DNA of 64,000 nt from Syntrophomonas sp. DTU019 (GTDB taxonomy: Bacteria > Bacillota > Syntrophomonadia > Syntrophomonadales > Syntrophomonadaceae). The stretch is taken from contig CAJYDM010000002.1 of assembly GCA_913757435.1 (NCBI GenBank), positions 310,001 to 374,000 on the forward strand, written 5' to 3'. The notes under the pieces were generated by a model. That model was not told where the DNA came from and did no database searches. It saw only the letters and a list, made by a program, of their open reading frames with translations. Positions 26,577-36,506 of the stretch are shown here, one piece after another. Each line of letters begins with the position of its first letter. Within the stretch, counting starts at the first letter, position 1. Both the position numbers and the translations under genes were made by a program.

Positions 26577-27781
26577 AACAAGCAAACCGAACAGACTGCA
26601 CCGTTGTTTAAACCCTGTTCCACTGCTCTGATGTGAATGTAACCATCAGCCCTGGCCAGAATTCCCATCAGACCGGATTTTCCCAACAGGGGGCGGGCCG
26701 ACCACTGGCCTGCCTCTTCTGCTAAGGACACTGGCACGAAATCATCACGTCCTGGTTGTGAGGCAATATTCTGCGTCAGGCAGGCATATAGCGTATAGTG
26801 TTTCCTGCTATCCAGCAGGGGCCGGGCTATCACCATAAACATCATCAAGGCCGATACCGGGTGGCCAGGAAGGCCGATAACCAGGCGATCCCCGATCTTA
26901 ACTGCCAGGGTCGGTTTGCCCGGTTTCACTGCCAGTCCATGAAACAGCAGCTCCGAGCCAGGAAACGACAGCAATACATCCAGGGTAAGGTCGGCTACAC
27001 CTACTGAACTGCCCCCAGACAGCAAGGTGATCTGATTGGAATCCAGCGATTTTGCCACCATGGCCTGCAGTTGTTCAGCGTCATCCCCAACCAGCGGATA
27101 GCTATGGGGATTATGCCCCATTCCAGCCACCATGGCCGCCAGGCTGTAAGAATTGACATCTCTCACCTGACCGGGTTGAGGATATTCCTCTATGGGTATG
27201 ACCTCATCGCCGCTGCTTATGATCCCTACCTGATACGGTTTTACGACCGGTACCGTAGTGATGCCCAGCGAAGCCAGCAACCCGATATCCTGAGGGCGCA
27301 GCACATGCCCAGGGGGGAACAAAGACTGACCCCTGCTAATGTCCTCTCCGGTCTGCATCACGTTTTCCCCCGGGCTGACGGGGCGATAAGCCAGTACGGT
27401 ATCATCACCGAGTTTTTCAGTATATTCCACCATCAGGGCAGCGTCACTGCCTGTTGGCAGCATGCCCCCGGTTGGAATCCAGGCGCATTCTCCGCTGTTT
27501 AGGGCGAAAGCGGGCACGGCCCCCATGGGCACAGTTCCTACCAAGCGAAAAAAGGCTGGCAAGGATTCACTGGCACCGAAGCTGTCCTGCGCACAGAGCG
27601 CATAGCCGTCGACTGTAGAGCGGTTGAAAGCAGGCATGTCTTCGGGGCTGTTGAGCTGGCCTGACACAACCCGCCCCCGGGATTGTTGTATCGGGCACTC
27701 CTCTTGGCCGGCTCCGCTTAAAGCCTCTTTGAGCCTCTGTATGGCTTCGGCATAACTCAATACCTTTAAAAATTCACCCAT
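26573..27781 (-). CDS. moeA: Molybdopterin molybdenumtransferase MoeA
   Basis: The 402-residue protein has the MoeA signatures RSTVDGYAL, GSSVGVADL and KPGKPTLAVKIGDRLVIGLPGHPVSA. MoeA inserts molybdate (or tungstate) into adenylylated molybdopterin to make the active cofactor. A second MoeA, fused to another domain, is encoded divergently 195 bp away. The pair next to formate dehydrogenase genes indicates a local cofactor supply block. The start is ATG at 27781; a weak GAGAGG lies upstream. Confidence 0.93.
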   Translation of the reverse strand: MGEFLKVLSYAEAIQRLKEALSGAGQEECPIQQSRGRVVSGQLNSPEDMPAFNRSTVDGYALCAQDSFGASESLPAFFRLVGTVPMGAVPAFALNSGECAWIPTGGMLPTGSDAALMVEYTEKLGDDTVLAYRPVSPGENVMQTGEDISRGQSLFPPGHVLRPQDIGLLASLGITTVPVVKPYQVGIISSGDEVIPIEEYPQPGQVRDVNSYSLAAMVAGMGHNPHSYPLVGDDAEQLQAMVAKSLDSNQITLLSGGSSVGVADLTLDVLLSFPGSELLFHGLAVKPGKPTLAVKIGDRLVIGLPGHPVSALMMFMVIARPLLDSRKHYTLYACLTQNIASQPGRDDFVPVSLAEEAGQWSARPLLGKSGLMGILARADGYIHIRAVEQGLNNGAVCSVCLF

Positions 27782-27976
27782 AATAAAATGCCTCTCAACA
27801 TATTGCTAGGGCGGATTCTGTATCAGCCCTTAATCCCATTATACTTAAACATTGCTGCGGTTAAAAATCAATACTGGCTTTTGACTACTTTCATTGGTAA
27901 TTTTGGCCCGGGTCAGGTTTTGATTTCGTCCCGGTTGCGATACAATAATTAAAAACCTCCAGGAGTCTACAATTAC

Positions 27977-29899
27977 ATGAAAAGAAATATATATATCAGG
28001 AACACTCCCTTGCAGGATGCTATCACCAGTTTTAATCAGGCTTTGGAGGGGGCAGGTTATTTCGCCCCAGATGAGGAATGGGTGCCAGTGCGGGAGTGCC
28101 TGGGACGGGTCACCTCCCGAGCGGTCCTGTCAAAGCGTTCTTCTCCACATTATCAGGCCTCAGCCATGGACGGTATTGCCGTACAAGCTAGAGACACTTA
28201 TGCCGCTAGTGAGACCAATCCGGTGCGGATAGACGAAAGCCAATACCTGATGGTGGATACCGGTGATTATGTGCCTCCGCCATTTGATGCGGTGGTGATG
28301 ATCGAAGATGTCAATTTTATTAATAATCAGGCAGAGATAATAAAAGCCGCAGTTCCATGGCAGCATATCCGTTCAGTGGGTGAAGATCTGGTTGCCCAGG
28401 ACATGATAGTACCCAGCTATTATACTCTGGGCAGTTTCGAAGTAGCAGCTTTGATCAGCGCCGGTTTGGATCAGGTGGCAGTTTTCAAACAGCCGCTGGT
28501 AGGCATCATACCTACTGGCACGGAACTGGTGCAAAACGCCGCTATCGATTTGGAACCTGGAAAGATTGTGGAATCCAACAGCTATATGCTGGCTTCGCTG
28601 TGCCGGATGTGGGGTGCTAAGACCATACGCCACCCTATCGTTGAAGACGATTGGGATAAACTGCTGGCAGCAGTGCAGGACATGCAACCGCAATGCGACC
28701 TCCTGGTGATCTGTTCAGGATCGTCTGCCGGAAGGGAAGATTATACTTCTGCCCTGATAGAAACGCTAGGAGAGGTGTTGCATCACGGTCTGGCCATCAA
28801 ACCGGGTAAGCCGGCCATCTTAGGCATGATTGGTGCCAAACCGGTCATCGGGGTGCCAGGCTACCCGGTTTCGGCGCAACTGGTGTTCACACTGTTTGCC
28901 CGGCCATTAATATACAGAAAGCAGGGTTTGGCGGTTCCTCAATCTGAAGCCGCTGATTGCCAGCTCACCAGGAAGTTGGCTTCGCCCATGGGGGTGGATG
29001 AATTCATCTATGTCAATCTGGCCAGGGTGCGGGAACGCCTCTTGGCGTATCCTTTGAGCCGCGGCGCAGGCATTTCCTCCAACCTGGTCAGAGCAGACGG
29101 GGTTATTACTATTGCCAGTGGTCAAGAAGGCATCAATGCCGGTGAAAAGACCACTGCTATCCTGACCCGCAGCCGCCGCGAAGTTGAACGCTCGCTGGTT
29201 TGTATGGGCAGCCACGACCTATGCATAGATTTTTTAACCGATTACTTGCGCCGCCAACACGACATCCGTCTGTTATCTGCCAATGTAGGCAGCATGGGGG
29301 GAATCATGGCCTTGTTGCGCGGCGAAACCCATATGGCCGGTATCCACCTCCTGGATACGGAGCGGGGCGAATATAATGTCAGTTATCTGCAGCGTTATTT
29401 GACAGGCCAGAATTGGCGCTTGATCAATGTCGCCAAACGGCAGCAGGGCTTGATCGTCAAAAAGGGTAATCCCCTTGGCATCACTGCTCTGGCTGCCCTG
29501 ACCGACCCTGAGGTGCGTTTTATCAACCGTCAGAAAGGAGCCGGTACTCGAATCCTGTTGGATTATCTGTTAAAACAACAGGGGATCAAACCTGATCAGA
29601 TTAACGGCTACACCCGGGAGGAATATACTCACCTGGCGGTTGCGGCAGCGGTCAAGAATGATGCCTGTGACTGCGGGCTGGGCATCATGTCGGTCGCACG
29701 GGTGATGGAGCTTGATTTTGTTCCTTTGGCTGAGGAACAGTATGATCTTTGCCTATTGATTGACTTCTTTCCTGAAGCCTGGCTGGACATCCTCTCAGAA
29801 GCCTTAGCCAACATCGCCTTCAGAAATAATTTAAAAGAAATGGGTGGTTATAACCTTGAACTCACCGGGCAGTTGATAGCAGATAATAAATTACATTAG
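27977..29899 (+). CDS. MoeA fused to a PBP-like substrate-binding domain
   Basis: The 640-residue protein has an N-terminal MoeA part (about 1-400) with SAMDGIAVQ, GSSAGRED and KPGKPAILGMIGAKPVIGVPGYPVSA. The C-terminal part (about 405-640) is a periplasmic-binding-protein-like domain with LLSANVGSMGGIMAL and NRQKGAGTRILLDYLL, which occurs alone or in such fusions and in regulators of molybdate metabolism. There is no signal peptide, so the domain acts in the cytoplasm, perhaps sensing or delivering oxyanion. It sits just upstream of the formate dehydrogenase operon. AGGAG lies 11 nt before the ATG. Confidence 0.9.
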   Translation: MKRNIYIRNTPLQDAITSFNQALEGAGYFAPDEEWVPVRECLGRVTSRAVLSKRSSPHYQASAMDGIAVQARDTYAASETNPVRIDESQYLMVDTGDYVPPPFDAVVMIEDVNFINNQAEIIKAAVPWQHIRSVGEDLVAQDMIVPSYYTLGSFEVAALISAGLDQVAVFKQPLVGIIPTGTELVQNAAIDLEPGKIVESNSYMLASLCRMWGAKTIRHPIVEDDWDKLLAAVQDMQPQCDLLVICSGSSAGREDYTSALIETLGEVLHHGLAIKPGKPAILGMIGAKPVIGVPGYPVSAQLVFTLFARPLIYRKQGLAVPQSEAADCQLTRKLASPMGVDEFIYVNLARVRERLLAYPLSRGAGISSNLVRADGVITIASGQEGINAGEKTTAILTRSRREVERSLVCMGSHDLCIDFLTDYLRRQHDIRLLSANVGSMGGIMALLRGETHMAGIHLLDTERGEYNVSYLQRYLTGQNWRLINVAKRQQGLIVKKGNPLGITALAALTDPEVRFINRQKGAGTRILLDYLLKQQGIKPDQINGYTREEYTHLAVAAAVKNDACDCGLGIMSVARVMELDFVPLAEEQYDLCLLIDFFPEAWLDILSEALANIAFRNNLKEMGGYNLELTGQLIADNKLH

Positions 29900-30207
29900 T
29901 TAATACTTATGATATATTTGTGTTATACTACAAAACCTTTAAAGCCCGGCAAGGATTTTATAATTCTCTGTCGAAATAATAAGTAGGCGAATTAGGGCTT
30001 TTTCTAAATGCAGCTATTAAGCCTTTGAAGGGAGGGAAGAGCCTTTTTGTCCCGTTGTGGTGCCAGCCATGACCAGGTCCTGATCGGTAGTACTTTACTA
30101 GATAAACCCCGACAGTGAGGTGTTATGGGTGTTGATATGGCCTGCGGGATGCTATAATGTGGTGGGAGTTTATAAAAATAAATACGGGAAAGGAGAGTGG
30201 GGAAGGA
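29900..30207. other. 308-bp region upstream of fdhA with sigma-A promoter
   Basis: A TTGATA (30132-30137) and TATAAT (30153-30158) pair with a 15-bp spacer lies 50 bp before the fdhA start. The rest shows no gene and no riboswitch that I could identify. Confidence 0.5.
30132..30158 (+). promoter_or_regulatory. Sigma-A-like promoter of the formate dehydrogenase operon
   Basis: Consensus TATAAT with TTGATA 15 bp upstream. The short spacer suggests a weak or regulated promoter. Confidence 0.5.
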
Positions 30208-33200
30208 ATGAAGGTTACGCGTCGTCAGTTCCTTAAACTAGCCGGTGGAACAGCAGCCAGCTTTGCGGTTGTGGATCTCGGCTTTGATATGCAGGCTACA
30301 GCTGCGGCTATTAAGGAACTCAGGATCAAAAACGTAACCCCAACACCGACGGTGTGCCCCTATTGTGCTTCTGGATGCGGTCTGGTTGTTTATTCCGAGA
30401 AAAATGCCGAAGGCAAATTTGTCAGACTGCTGAGCGTGGTAGGCGACCCTGACAATCCGATCAATGAAGGTTGTGCTTGTTCAAAGGGTTCGGCAATGTT
30501 CAATCTCAGAGAGATCTATGAGCCTGAGACCGGGCACCAGGTGGTCAACCCAAAGAGGGTACAAAAACCGTTGTATCGGGCACCCGGTAGTGAGAAGTGG
30601 GAAGAAAAAGAATGGGATTGGATTTTGGATGAAATTGCCCAGCGGATCAAACAGACCCGCGATGCAAGTTTTATTCATAAGGAAAAAATTGCTGATGGTA
30701 CAGAGATAATTGTAAACCGTACTGAAAAGATCGCCTCCATCGGTGGCTCCGGTCTGGATAATGAGGAGTGCTACCTATTAACTAAGATGATGCGTTCCCT
30801 GGGTGTGGTATTTTTAGAAACCCAGGCCCGTATCTGACACAGCTCCACGGTGGCAGGTTTGTCACCAGCATTTGGACGAGGCGCCATGACTAATCACATG
30901 ATCGACCTCAAAAACACCAATGCCGCTCTGATCATGGGCAGCAATATGGCGGAGAATCATCCCATCGGAATGAAATGGCTTATGAAAGGCAGGTTCGATC
31001 CTAAGCGTCAGACCAAGATCATCCATGTGGATCCCCGCTTTACCCGTACTTCGGCGGTTGCTGATATCTATTGCCCCATACGCTCAGGAACGGACATTGC
31101 ATTTTTGGGCGGCATGGTCAAATATATCATCGACAATGAACTTTATCATAAGGATTATGTAGTCAACTATACTAATGCAGCTTTTCTGATCAGGGACGAC
31201 TTTGATTTCAAAGATGGCCTGTTTTCTGGCTGGAACCCTGAAAAGAGAAGTTATGATGTGAGTTCCTGGGATTATAAATACGATGAAAGCGGAAATATCA
31301 TGCGGGATGAAACTCTGCAAGATCCACGCTGTGTGTTTCAGCTCATGAAGAAGCATTATTCCCGCTATGACATCGATACAGTATGCTCCATCACCGGCAG
31401 CCCCAAGAAAAAATACGAAGAGGTATTGAAATCATATTGCTCCACCGGAGCGCCTGACAAAACTGGCTGCATCAATTATGCTATGGGAATCACTCAACAC
31501 ACCGTTGGCGCCCAAAACGTTAAAGCCTTTACTGTGGTACAGCTTTTACTAGGCAACATGGGGAGGCCTGGCGGCGGCATTAACGCACTGCGCGGAGAGA
31601 ACAACGTACAGGGGGCCACTGACATGGCTCTGCTTTTCCACATCTTGCCCGGCTATATTGATTCCCCCACTGCAAGTGATGCATATAAAGATTTGATATC
31701 CTATATTCGCAAGACAACCCCCGGGGTGAGCAAGCTGCCTTTCACCAATCTGACTGAATTGCGGGCTCTGGTCGCGGCCGGTGTCAAATATTCGGGTTGG
31801 AAAATCCACACCTCCAAATGGATTGTCAGTTTGTTGAAAGCCTGGTACGGCGATGCGGCTACCGAAGCAAACGACTTTGGGTACCACTATATTCCCAAGC
31901 GGCAGGACACCAAGAATTATTCACATATCGCTCTGTTCGAAGCTATGCATAAAGGCGAGATCGACGGTCTCTTTATCAATGGATCCAACCCGGTGGTAGG
32001 CGGCCCCAATGCCAATAAAGAGCAGACCGCATTGACCAAGCTGAAATGGATGGTATCCATAGACTTGTGGCTCAATGAGAGCGCTGAGTTCTGGAGTCAC
32101 ACCGCCTGGGAAAGAGCTGTGAATAATGACAAGGTACAACGCTTGACACCTAAGAATATTGATACTGAAGTATTCTTCCTGCCAGCGGCTGCGGTATACG
32201 AAAAAGAGGGCACGGCAGCTCAAACCGGCCGTTGGGTACAGTTCCGCTGGAAAGGTGCCGACCCTGTAGGGGATTCTAAGGCTGACTTGTGGATATACAA
32301 TGAGTTGGGCAAAAGGCTCAAGGCATTATATGCTGACAGCACACGTCCCGAAGACGAACCAATCACCAAGCTTACCTGGGATTATGACGGACATCCCGGC
32401 GAAGAAGAGCCCGACATCTTGAAAGTAGCCAATGAATTGTGCGGATATACCATCGCCGATGGAAAGCCGGTGGAAGGCTTTGCTTTACTGAAGGATGATG
32501 GTAGTACAGCCTGCGGAAACTGGATATACTGCGGGGGCACCACTTTTAAAGACGGCAAAATGGTTTACAAACCAATGCTGCGCAAGAAAGAAGACCCCAG
32601 CGGATTAGGCTTGTTCCCCAATTGGGGTTGGGCTTGGCCAGTCAACCGTAGAATTATATACAACCGTTGCTCAGTACAACCTGATGGAGTGACACCCTGG
32701 CCTGGCGATGAAGACCGTCGTCTGGTATGGTGGGATGCTGCCGATGGCGCCGGTGCTTGGGCGGGACATGATGTTCCCGACTTCATTAAGACCACCGGTC
32801 CTGATAAACCGGCCTTCAAGGATCCTTTTATCATGCGTCCGGAAGGTAAGGGTTGCCTGTTTGCAACCACCTCCTCTTTCAAAGACGGGCCATTCCCTGA
32901 ACATTATGAACCGTGGGAATCCCCTGTCGCACCAATTATTAATAAACAAGCCATAAACCCTGCGGCCAAGGTTTGGGAGCCGGATAAACAGGGTAAGGCT
33001 GAAGAATTTCCGATCATCGCCACCACCTACCGGGTAACCGAGCATTGGCAGACTGGCGCTTTGACCCGCAATTTGCCTTGGCTGGCGGAGTTGATGCCCA
33101 ATATGTTTGTAGAGCTTAGTGAGGAACTGGCCCGGGAGAAAGGGATTAAAAACGGTTCCAAGGTTATTGTCTCTACCACCCGAGGTGACATCGAAGCCCT

Positions 33201-33396
33201 GGCTTGTGTGACCAAACGCTTTAAGCCCTTTAAAGTGGGTGGTAAAGAAGTTCACCAGATCGGTATGCTGTGGCAGTTCGGTTTCAAAGGCTATGCCACT
33301 GGGGACATCGCCAATCGTCTTACCCCCCATATAGGCGACGCCAATACCATGTGTCCAGAATATAAAGCATTTCTATGCGACATAAGGAGGGCGTAA
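30208..33396 (+). CDS. fdhA: Formate dehydrogenase catalytic subunit, selenoprotein, Tat-exported
   Basis: The gene continues through an in-frame TGA at 30835-30837, read as selenocysteine at residue 210, giving 1062 residues. The two frames abut exactly and the surrounding RI-Sec-HSSTVAGLSPAFGRGAMTN matches the Mo/W formate dehydrogenase active site. A SECIS-like hairpin begins 11 nt after the UGA. The N-terminus MKVTRRQFLKLAGG is a twin-arginine signal, followed by a [4Fe-4S] CPYCASGCG motif. It oxidises formate (or makes it from CO2) outside the membrane. The ATG at 30208 has GGAGAGTGGGGAAGGA upstream. Subunits FdhB and FdhC follow directly. Confidence 0.95.
30835..30866 (+). promoter_or_regulatory. 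UGA selenocysteine codon and SECIS hairpin
   Basis: After UGA (30835-30837), an 11-nt spacer leads to GGTGGC-AGGTTT-GTCACC (30849-30866), a 6-bp stem with an AGGUUU loop, the layout of the SelB-bound hairpin in E. coli fdhF. Confidence 0.85.
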
Positions 33397-33398
33397 CA

Positions 33399-34202
33399 AT
33401 GGCAAATATGACAAACCTGTATGATAGCAGTATATGTACCGCCTGTCGTGCTTGCCAGGTAGCCTGCAAGAACTGGAACCAGCTCCCGGCTTCCATCAAG
33501 CCCTTCAAAGGCAATTACCAGACCCATGAGGATACCGATGGCGATACCTATACCATCGTCCTGATGAATGAGGTCGACAATGCCGCCCACGGGGTGGACT
33601 GGAATTTTGCCAAATTCCAGTGCATGCATTGTTTCGATGCAGCATGTATGAAGGTTTGCCCCAAAGGCGCTTATACCAAAACGGAATGGGGAGCCACCAT
33701 CCATGACCCCGATAAATGTATCGGCTGCCAGTATTGCACCTATGCCTGCCCGTTTGGAGTGCCTAAGCACCGCAAACGTGAAGACAAGATCGCCAAGTGC
33801 ACCCTGTGCGCTGATCGCGTGACCGAAGGCCTGGCACCGGCTTGTGCTACGACTTGTGCCCCGGGAGCCCTGAGATTTGGGGACAGGGATGAGCTCATCG
33901 AATACGCTCGCGAGCGCGTCAAATCCCTGCAAGCCAACGGCTATCCCAATGCCACCATCTATGGCATCAATGAACTGGGAGGGCTCAACAAACTGTATAT
34001 ATTGACCGATACGCCTGATAAGTTCGGTCTGCCGGTCAATCCCCAGACTTATGGCACCATCAACTTCTGGCAGAACTGGGTGCAGCCCTATTTCGGCTGG
34101 CTTATCCCCGTTGCCCTGGGAGCATCGGCAGTCAGCTTTGTGACCACCCGGTTGATGGCCGATAAACACCAAGATCACCCTGTGGAAGGAGGTCATGAGT
34201 AA
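33399..34202 (+). CDS. fdhB: Formate dehydrogenase iron-sulfur subunit
   Basis: The 267-residue protein has four cysteine clusters (CTACRACQVAC, CMHCFDAACMKVCP, CIGCQYCTYACPFG, CTLCADRV) for four [4Fe-4S] centres, and one C-terminal membrane segment (WLIPVALGASAVSF). It passes electrons from FdhA to the cytochrome subunit. The ATG at 33399 is 8 nt after AAGGAGG and is chosen over the start at 33375, which lies inside fdhA. It starts 2 bp after fdhA ends and its TAA overlaps the next ATG by one base. Confidence 0.94.
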   Translation: MANMTNLYDSSICTACRACQVACKNWNQLPASIKPFKGNYQTHEDTDGDTYTIVLMNEVDNAAHGVDWNFAKFQCMHCFDAACMKVCPKGAYTKTEWGATIHDPDKCIGCQYCTYACPFGVPKHRKREDKIAKCTLCADRVTEGLAPACATTCAPGALRFGDRDELIEYARERVKSLQANGYPNATIYGINELGGLNKLYILTDTPDKFGLPVNPQTYGTINFWQNWVQPYFGWLIPVALGASAVSFVTTRLMADKHQDHPVEGGHE

Positions 34203-34948
34203 TGCAATGGTTACCAGAATACCGGGATGATGTACCTCGTGTAGAAAGATTCACCTGGCTGGCCCGGTTTACCCACTGGGGACATACTGTGACCTTTCTG
34301 CTCTGCCTGTTCACCGGCCTGATTCTCTTTTTAGACGGTGTCAACTGGCTGGCAGCCATCTTTGGCGGCTATTACGGAGCCGGTTGGGTGCACCGGATTT
34401 CAGCTCTGGCAATGACCGCATTGATTGGTTTCGGGTTTGTGTTCGGTTTTAAAGGAGTTTTGGTCTGGATCGTAGACCTGCTCCGGTTCGGCTTCAATGA
34501 CCTGAAATTCCTGGTTTTGTTCCCTCTGGAGTTTTTTGGCTTCAAGGTCAAAGTCCCGCCGCAGACCCGCTTTAACGGCGGTGAAAAAGGAAATTCCATG
34601 ATAACCCCGTTTATGGTCTTCCTGCTCATGATATCCGGCTATATCATGTGGTTCCCAAGCTATTTCCCGGCCAGCTGGGTAAGGGTAGCGTATCCCACCC
34701 ATGATATTGCTATGATTCTTTCCACTGTCATGGTGTGTATGCATGGTTACCTGGGTTCTTTCCACCCCGGCTCTGGCGAGTCCTTCTGGGGCATGTGGAA
34801 AGGCACCGTCAGAGAAGACTGGGCCAAACACCATCACGCAGTATGGTATGAAGAGACTTATGGCTCCATGGCAGGAGAAAAGCCTAAAACCATCCTGGGA
34901 CTGCCTGTTTTCGAAGAGTATAAGAGCAAACCCAAGGATGCAGAATAG
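34202..34948 (+). CDS. fdhC: Formate dehydrogenase cytochrome b subunit
   Basis: This 248-residue membrane protein has four predicted membrane segments and conserved His residues (FTHWGH, WVHRIS, YPTHDIA, MHGYLG) that can ligate two b-type haems. It takes electrons from FdhB to the quinone pool or another membrane carrier. The start codon overlaps the fdhB stop (TAATG). A terminator follows at 34970. Confidence 0.92.
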   Translation: MQWLPEYRDDVPRVERFTWLARFTHWGHTVTFLLCLFTGLILFLDGVNWLAAIFGGYYGAGWVHRISALAMTALIGFGFVFGFKGVLVWIVDLLRFGFNDLKFLVLFPLEFFGFKVKVPPQTRFNGGEKGNSMITPFMVFLLMISGYIMWFPSYFPASWVRVAYPTHDIAMILSTVMVCMHGYLGSFHPGSGESFWGMWKGTVREDWAKHHHAVWYEETYGSMAGEKPKTILGLPVFEEYKSKPKDAE

Positions 34949-34969
34949 TTAGAGCAGACACTGTTTAGG

Positions 34970-34995
34970 GGGGAGGCTTACTCTCCCCTTTTGTT
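34970..34995 (+). terminator. Rho-independent terminator after fdhC
   Basis: GGGGAG and CTCCCC arms around a 7-nt loop are followed by TTTTGTTTT. Confidence 0.8.
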
Positions 34996-35055
34996 TTATA
35001 CAGCTATAAAGGGAATATGATTTGTAGCCAGGCTTAATTAGAGGAGTGAATATTG

Positions 35056-35901
35056 ATGCCAAGCAAAATACCTGTAGAACTGCCCAGTGGTTATGTGGAG
35101 TTCTTCTCCGATCTGGAATCGTGGCAGAATGAACAACAGATCAAACTCCAAGCGGTCATGCAACTGGAGAAGGCGGAGGAACCTATGCGCAAAATCGCCA
35201 AACACCGTCGGCCGATGATTATGATCACCGGGCTTGAGGTAGATCCTGCCTTATATCGCCAACTGCTGGCTGATCTGTTGGATTTTCTTGTCGAGCAGCG
35301 CCCCGATATCAAGACTAATCTTGAAGAATTGCAGCATAAGCTTCCCGATTTCGACTATCCGCTGCTGGTCGCCCGTTTGCTGGAGCAGGACATGGAGTAT
35401 TTTGGTGACCTGGCCGGGGCATTGAATATCTCCCCGGAGTTGCTGATTTTTATATTGGACCATGCCTTGCGACCTTATCTAAGGGTATATGCCGCCCCAT
35501 ATCAGGCGGAATTATTTGAAAACACCTATCATCACTGGGATCTGCCCACCATCTGCCCGGTATGTGGCAGCAAGTCCCATTTCAGCCGTTTGCGGGCTGA
35601 GGATGGGAGGCGATTCATGTTCTGTGATCGTTGTTTTACCGAATGGGAAACCCGCTACCTGGAATGCGTTCACTGCGGCAATGATGAACCCGGCAAAATC
35701 AACTATATAGCGGTGGAAAATGATGCCTCCAACCAGCTTTATATCTGTGACAAGTGCCGCGGCTATCTAAAGACTTATGATGAGCGCCCCACCGGAATGC
35801 CTACTGACCTTTTCGTGGCCAACATACAAACCATTTACCTGGATATGTTGGCAGAACAAAAGGGCTATCGCAATCATAACGGCCATGGGAGCGATCAATA
35901 A
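35056..35901 (+). CDS. fdhE: Formate dehydrogenase accessory protein FdhE
   Basis: The 281-residue protein has four CxxC motifs in its C-terminal half (CPVC, CDRC, CVHC, CDKC), the FdhE rubredoxin-like metal sites. FdhE is a cytoplasmic protein needed for formate dehydrogenase maturation or activity. The ATG at 35056 is 9 nt after GAGGAG; the TTG three bases upstream is less well placed. A terminator hairpin separates it from the convergent mobB. Confidence 0.9.
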   Translation: MPSKIPVELPSGYVEFFSDLESWQNEQQIKLQAVMQLEKAEEPMRKIAKHRRPMIMITGLEVDPALYRQLLADLLDFLVEQRPDIKTNLEELQHKLPDFDYPLLVARLLEQDMEYFGDLAGALNISPELLIFILDHALRPYLRVYAAPYQAELFENTYHHWDLPTICPVCGSKSHFSRLRAEDGRRFMFCDRCFTEWETRYLECVHCGNDEPGKINYIAVENDASNQLYICDKCRGYLKTYDERPTGMPTDLFVANIQTIYLDMLAEQKGYRNHNGHGSDQ

Positions 35902-35911
35902 TTGCAGCCTA

Positions 35912-35961
35912 AAAAGGTACAGGTGCTCTCCGGCTAAGCCGCCGGATGGCCTGTACCTTTT
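35912..35961. terminator. Bidirectional terminator between fdhE and mobB
   Basis: Twelve-bp arms AAAAGGTACAGG and CCTGTACCTTTT with flanking A and T runs serve both converging genes. Confidence 0.88.
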
Positions 35962-35980
35962 ATAATTGCGCTATTCCCTT

Positions 35981-36466
35981 CTATAAGAGCTTGAATCTTT
36001 CCACTATGAAGCGCGCAATTTCCAGGTCTTGATCGAACCCAAAAGAGGTGATGCCGTCATCGCCGGGATGGTCGGATACACGGGCTACCAGATCGGTCAG
36101 ATCGGCTAGGAATCCCCCGGTGGCCTGCCGAACCACTTCTATTTTAGGATAAGGTCCGGTCTTATAGCCTTCAGTTATGACCAGATCGACCTCTCCTTCT
36201 ATTTCCGCGAAGATTTCCCGCAGGTTTCTCTCCTCACTTTCCCGACGATAGCGCAGCGACATATGCGGTGAAGATGCATACACCAGTTCGGAACCGGCTT
36301 TGAACAACCGCTCCGAATCTTTTTCCAGCGGAAGGTCAAAGTCGTGCTGAGAGTGTTTGATTACTGCGGTACGGATTTTCCAGGCTGTGAGATGACGGAT
36401 AACCTTCACCAGGAAGGTAGTCTTGCCGCTGTTATGATGTCCTACGAATGAAATGGCTGGAACCAC
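35981..36466 (-). CDS. mobB: Molybdopterin-guanine dinucleotide biosynthesis protein B
   Basis: The 161-residue protein begins with a P-loop (FVGHHNSGKTT) and has the MobB motif VITEGYKTGPYPKIEV. MobB is a GTP-binding adapter for the MobA step that adds GMP to molybdopterin. It completes the local formate dehydrogenase cofactor set but lies on the strand of the salvage operon, 40 bp downstream of the deaminase gene. Confidence 0.9.
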   Translation of the reverse strand: MVPAISFVGHHNSGKTTFLVKVIRHLTAWKIRTAVIKHSQHDFDLPLEKDSERLFKAGSELVYASSPHMSLRYRRESEERNLREIFAEIEGEVDLVITEGYKTGPYPKIEVVRQATGGFLADLTDLVARVSDHPGDDGITSFGFDQDLEIARFIVERFKLL

Positions 36467-36506
36467 TATGCCTCTCCTCTCAAAAGTTGTTTCGACTGGG
36501 GCCTTT

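Noticed and set aside
29900-30130. Molybdenum cofactor riboswitch upstream of fdhA
   Set aside because: The context is attractive but I could not place the conserved core of the Moco motif, and the best promoter lies downstream of this segment.
30208-33396. fdhA as a pseudogene split by a TGA stop
   Set aside because: The TGA is in the selenocysteine position, both frames are continuous and a SECIS hairpin follows, so it is read through.
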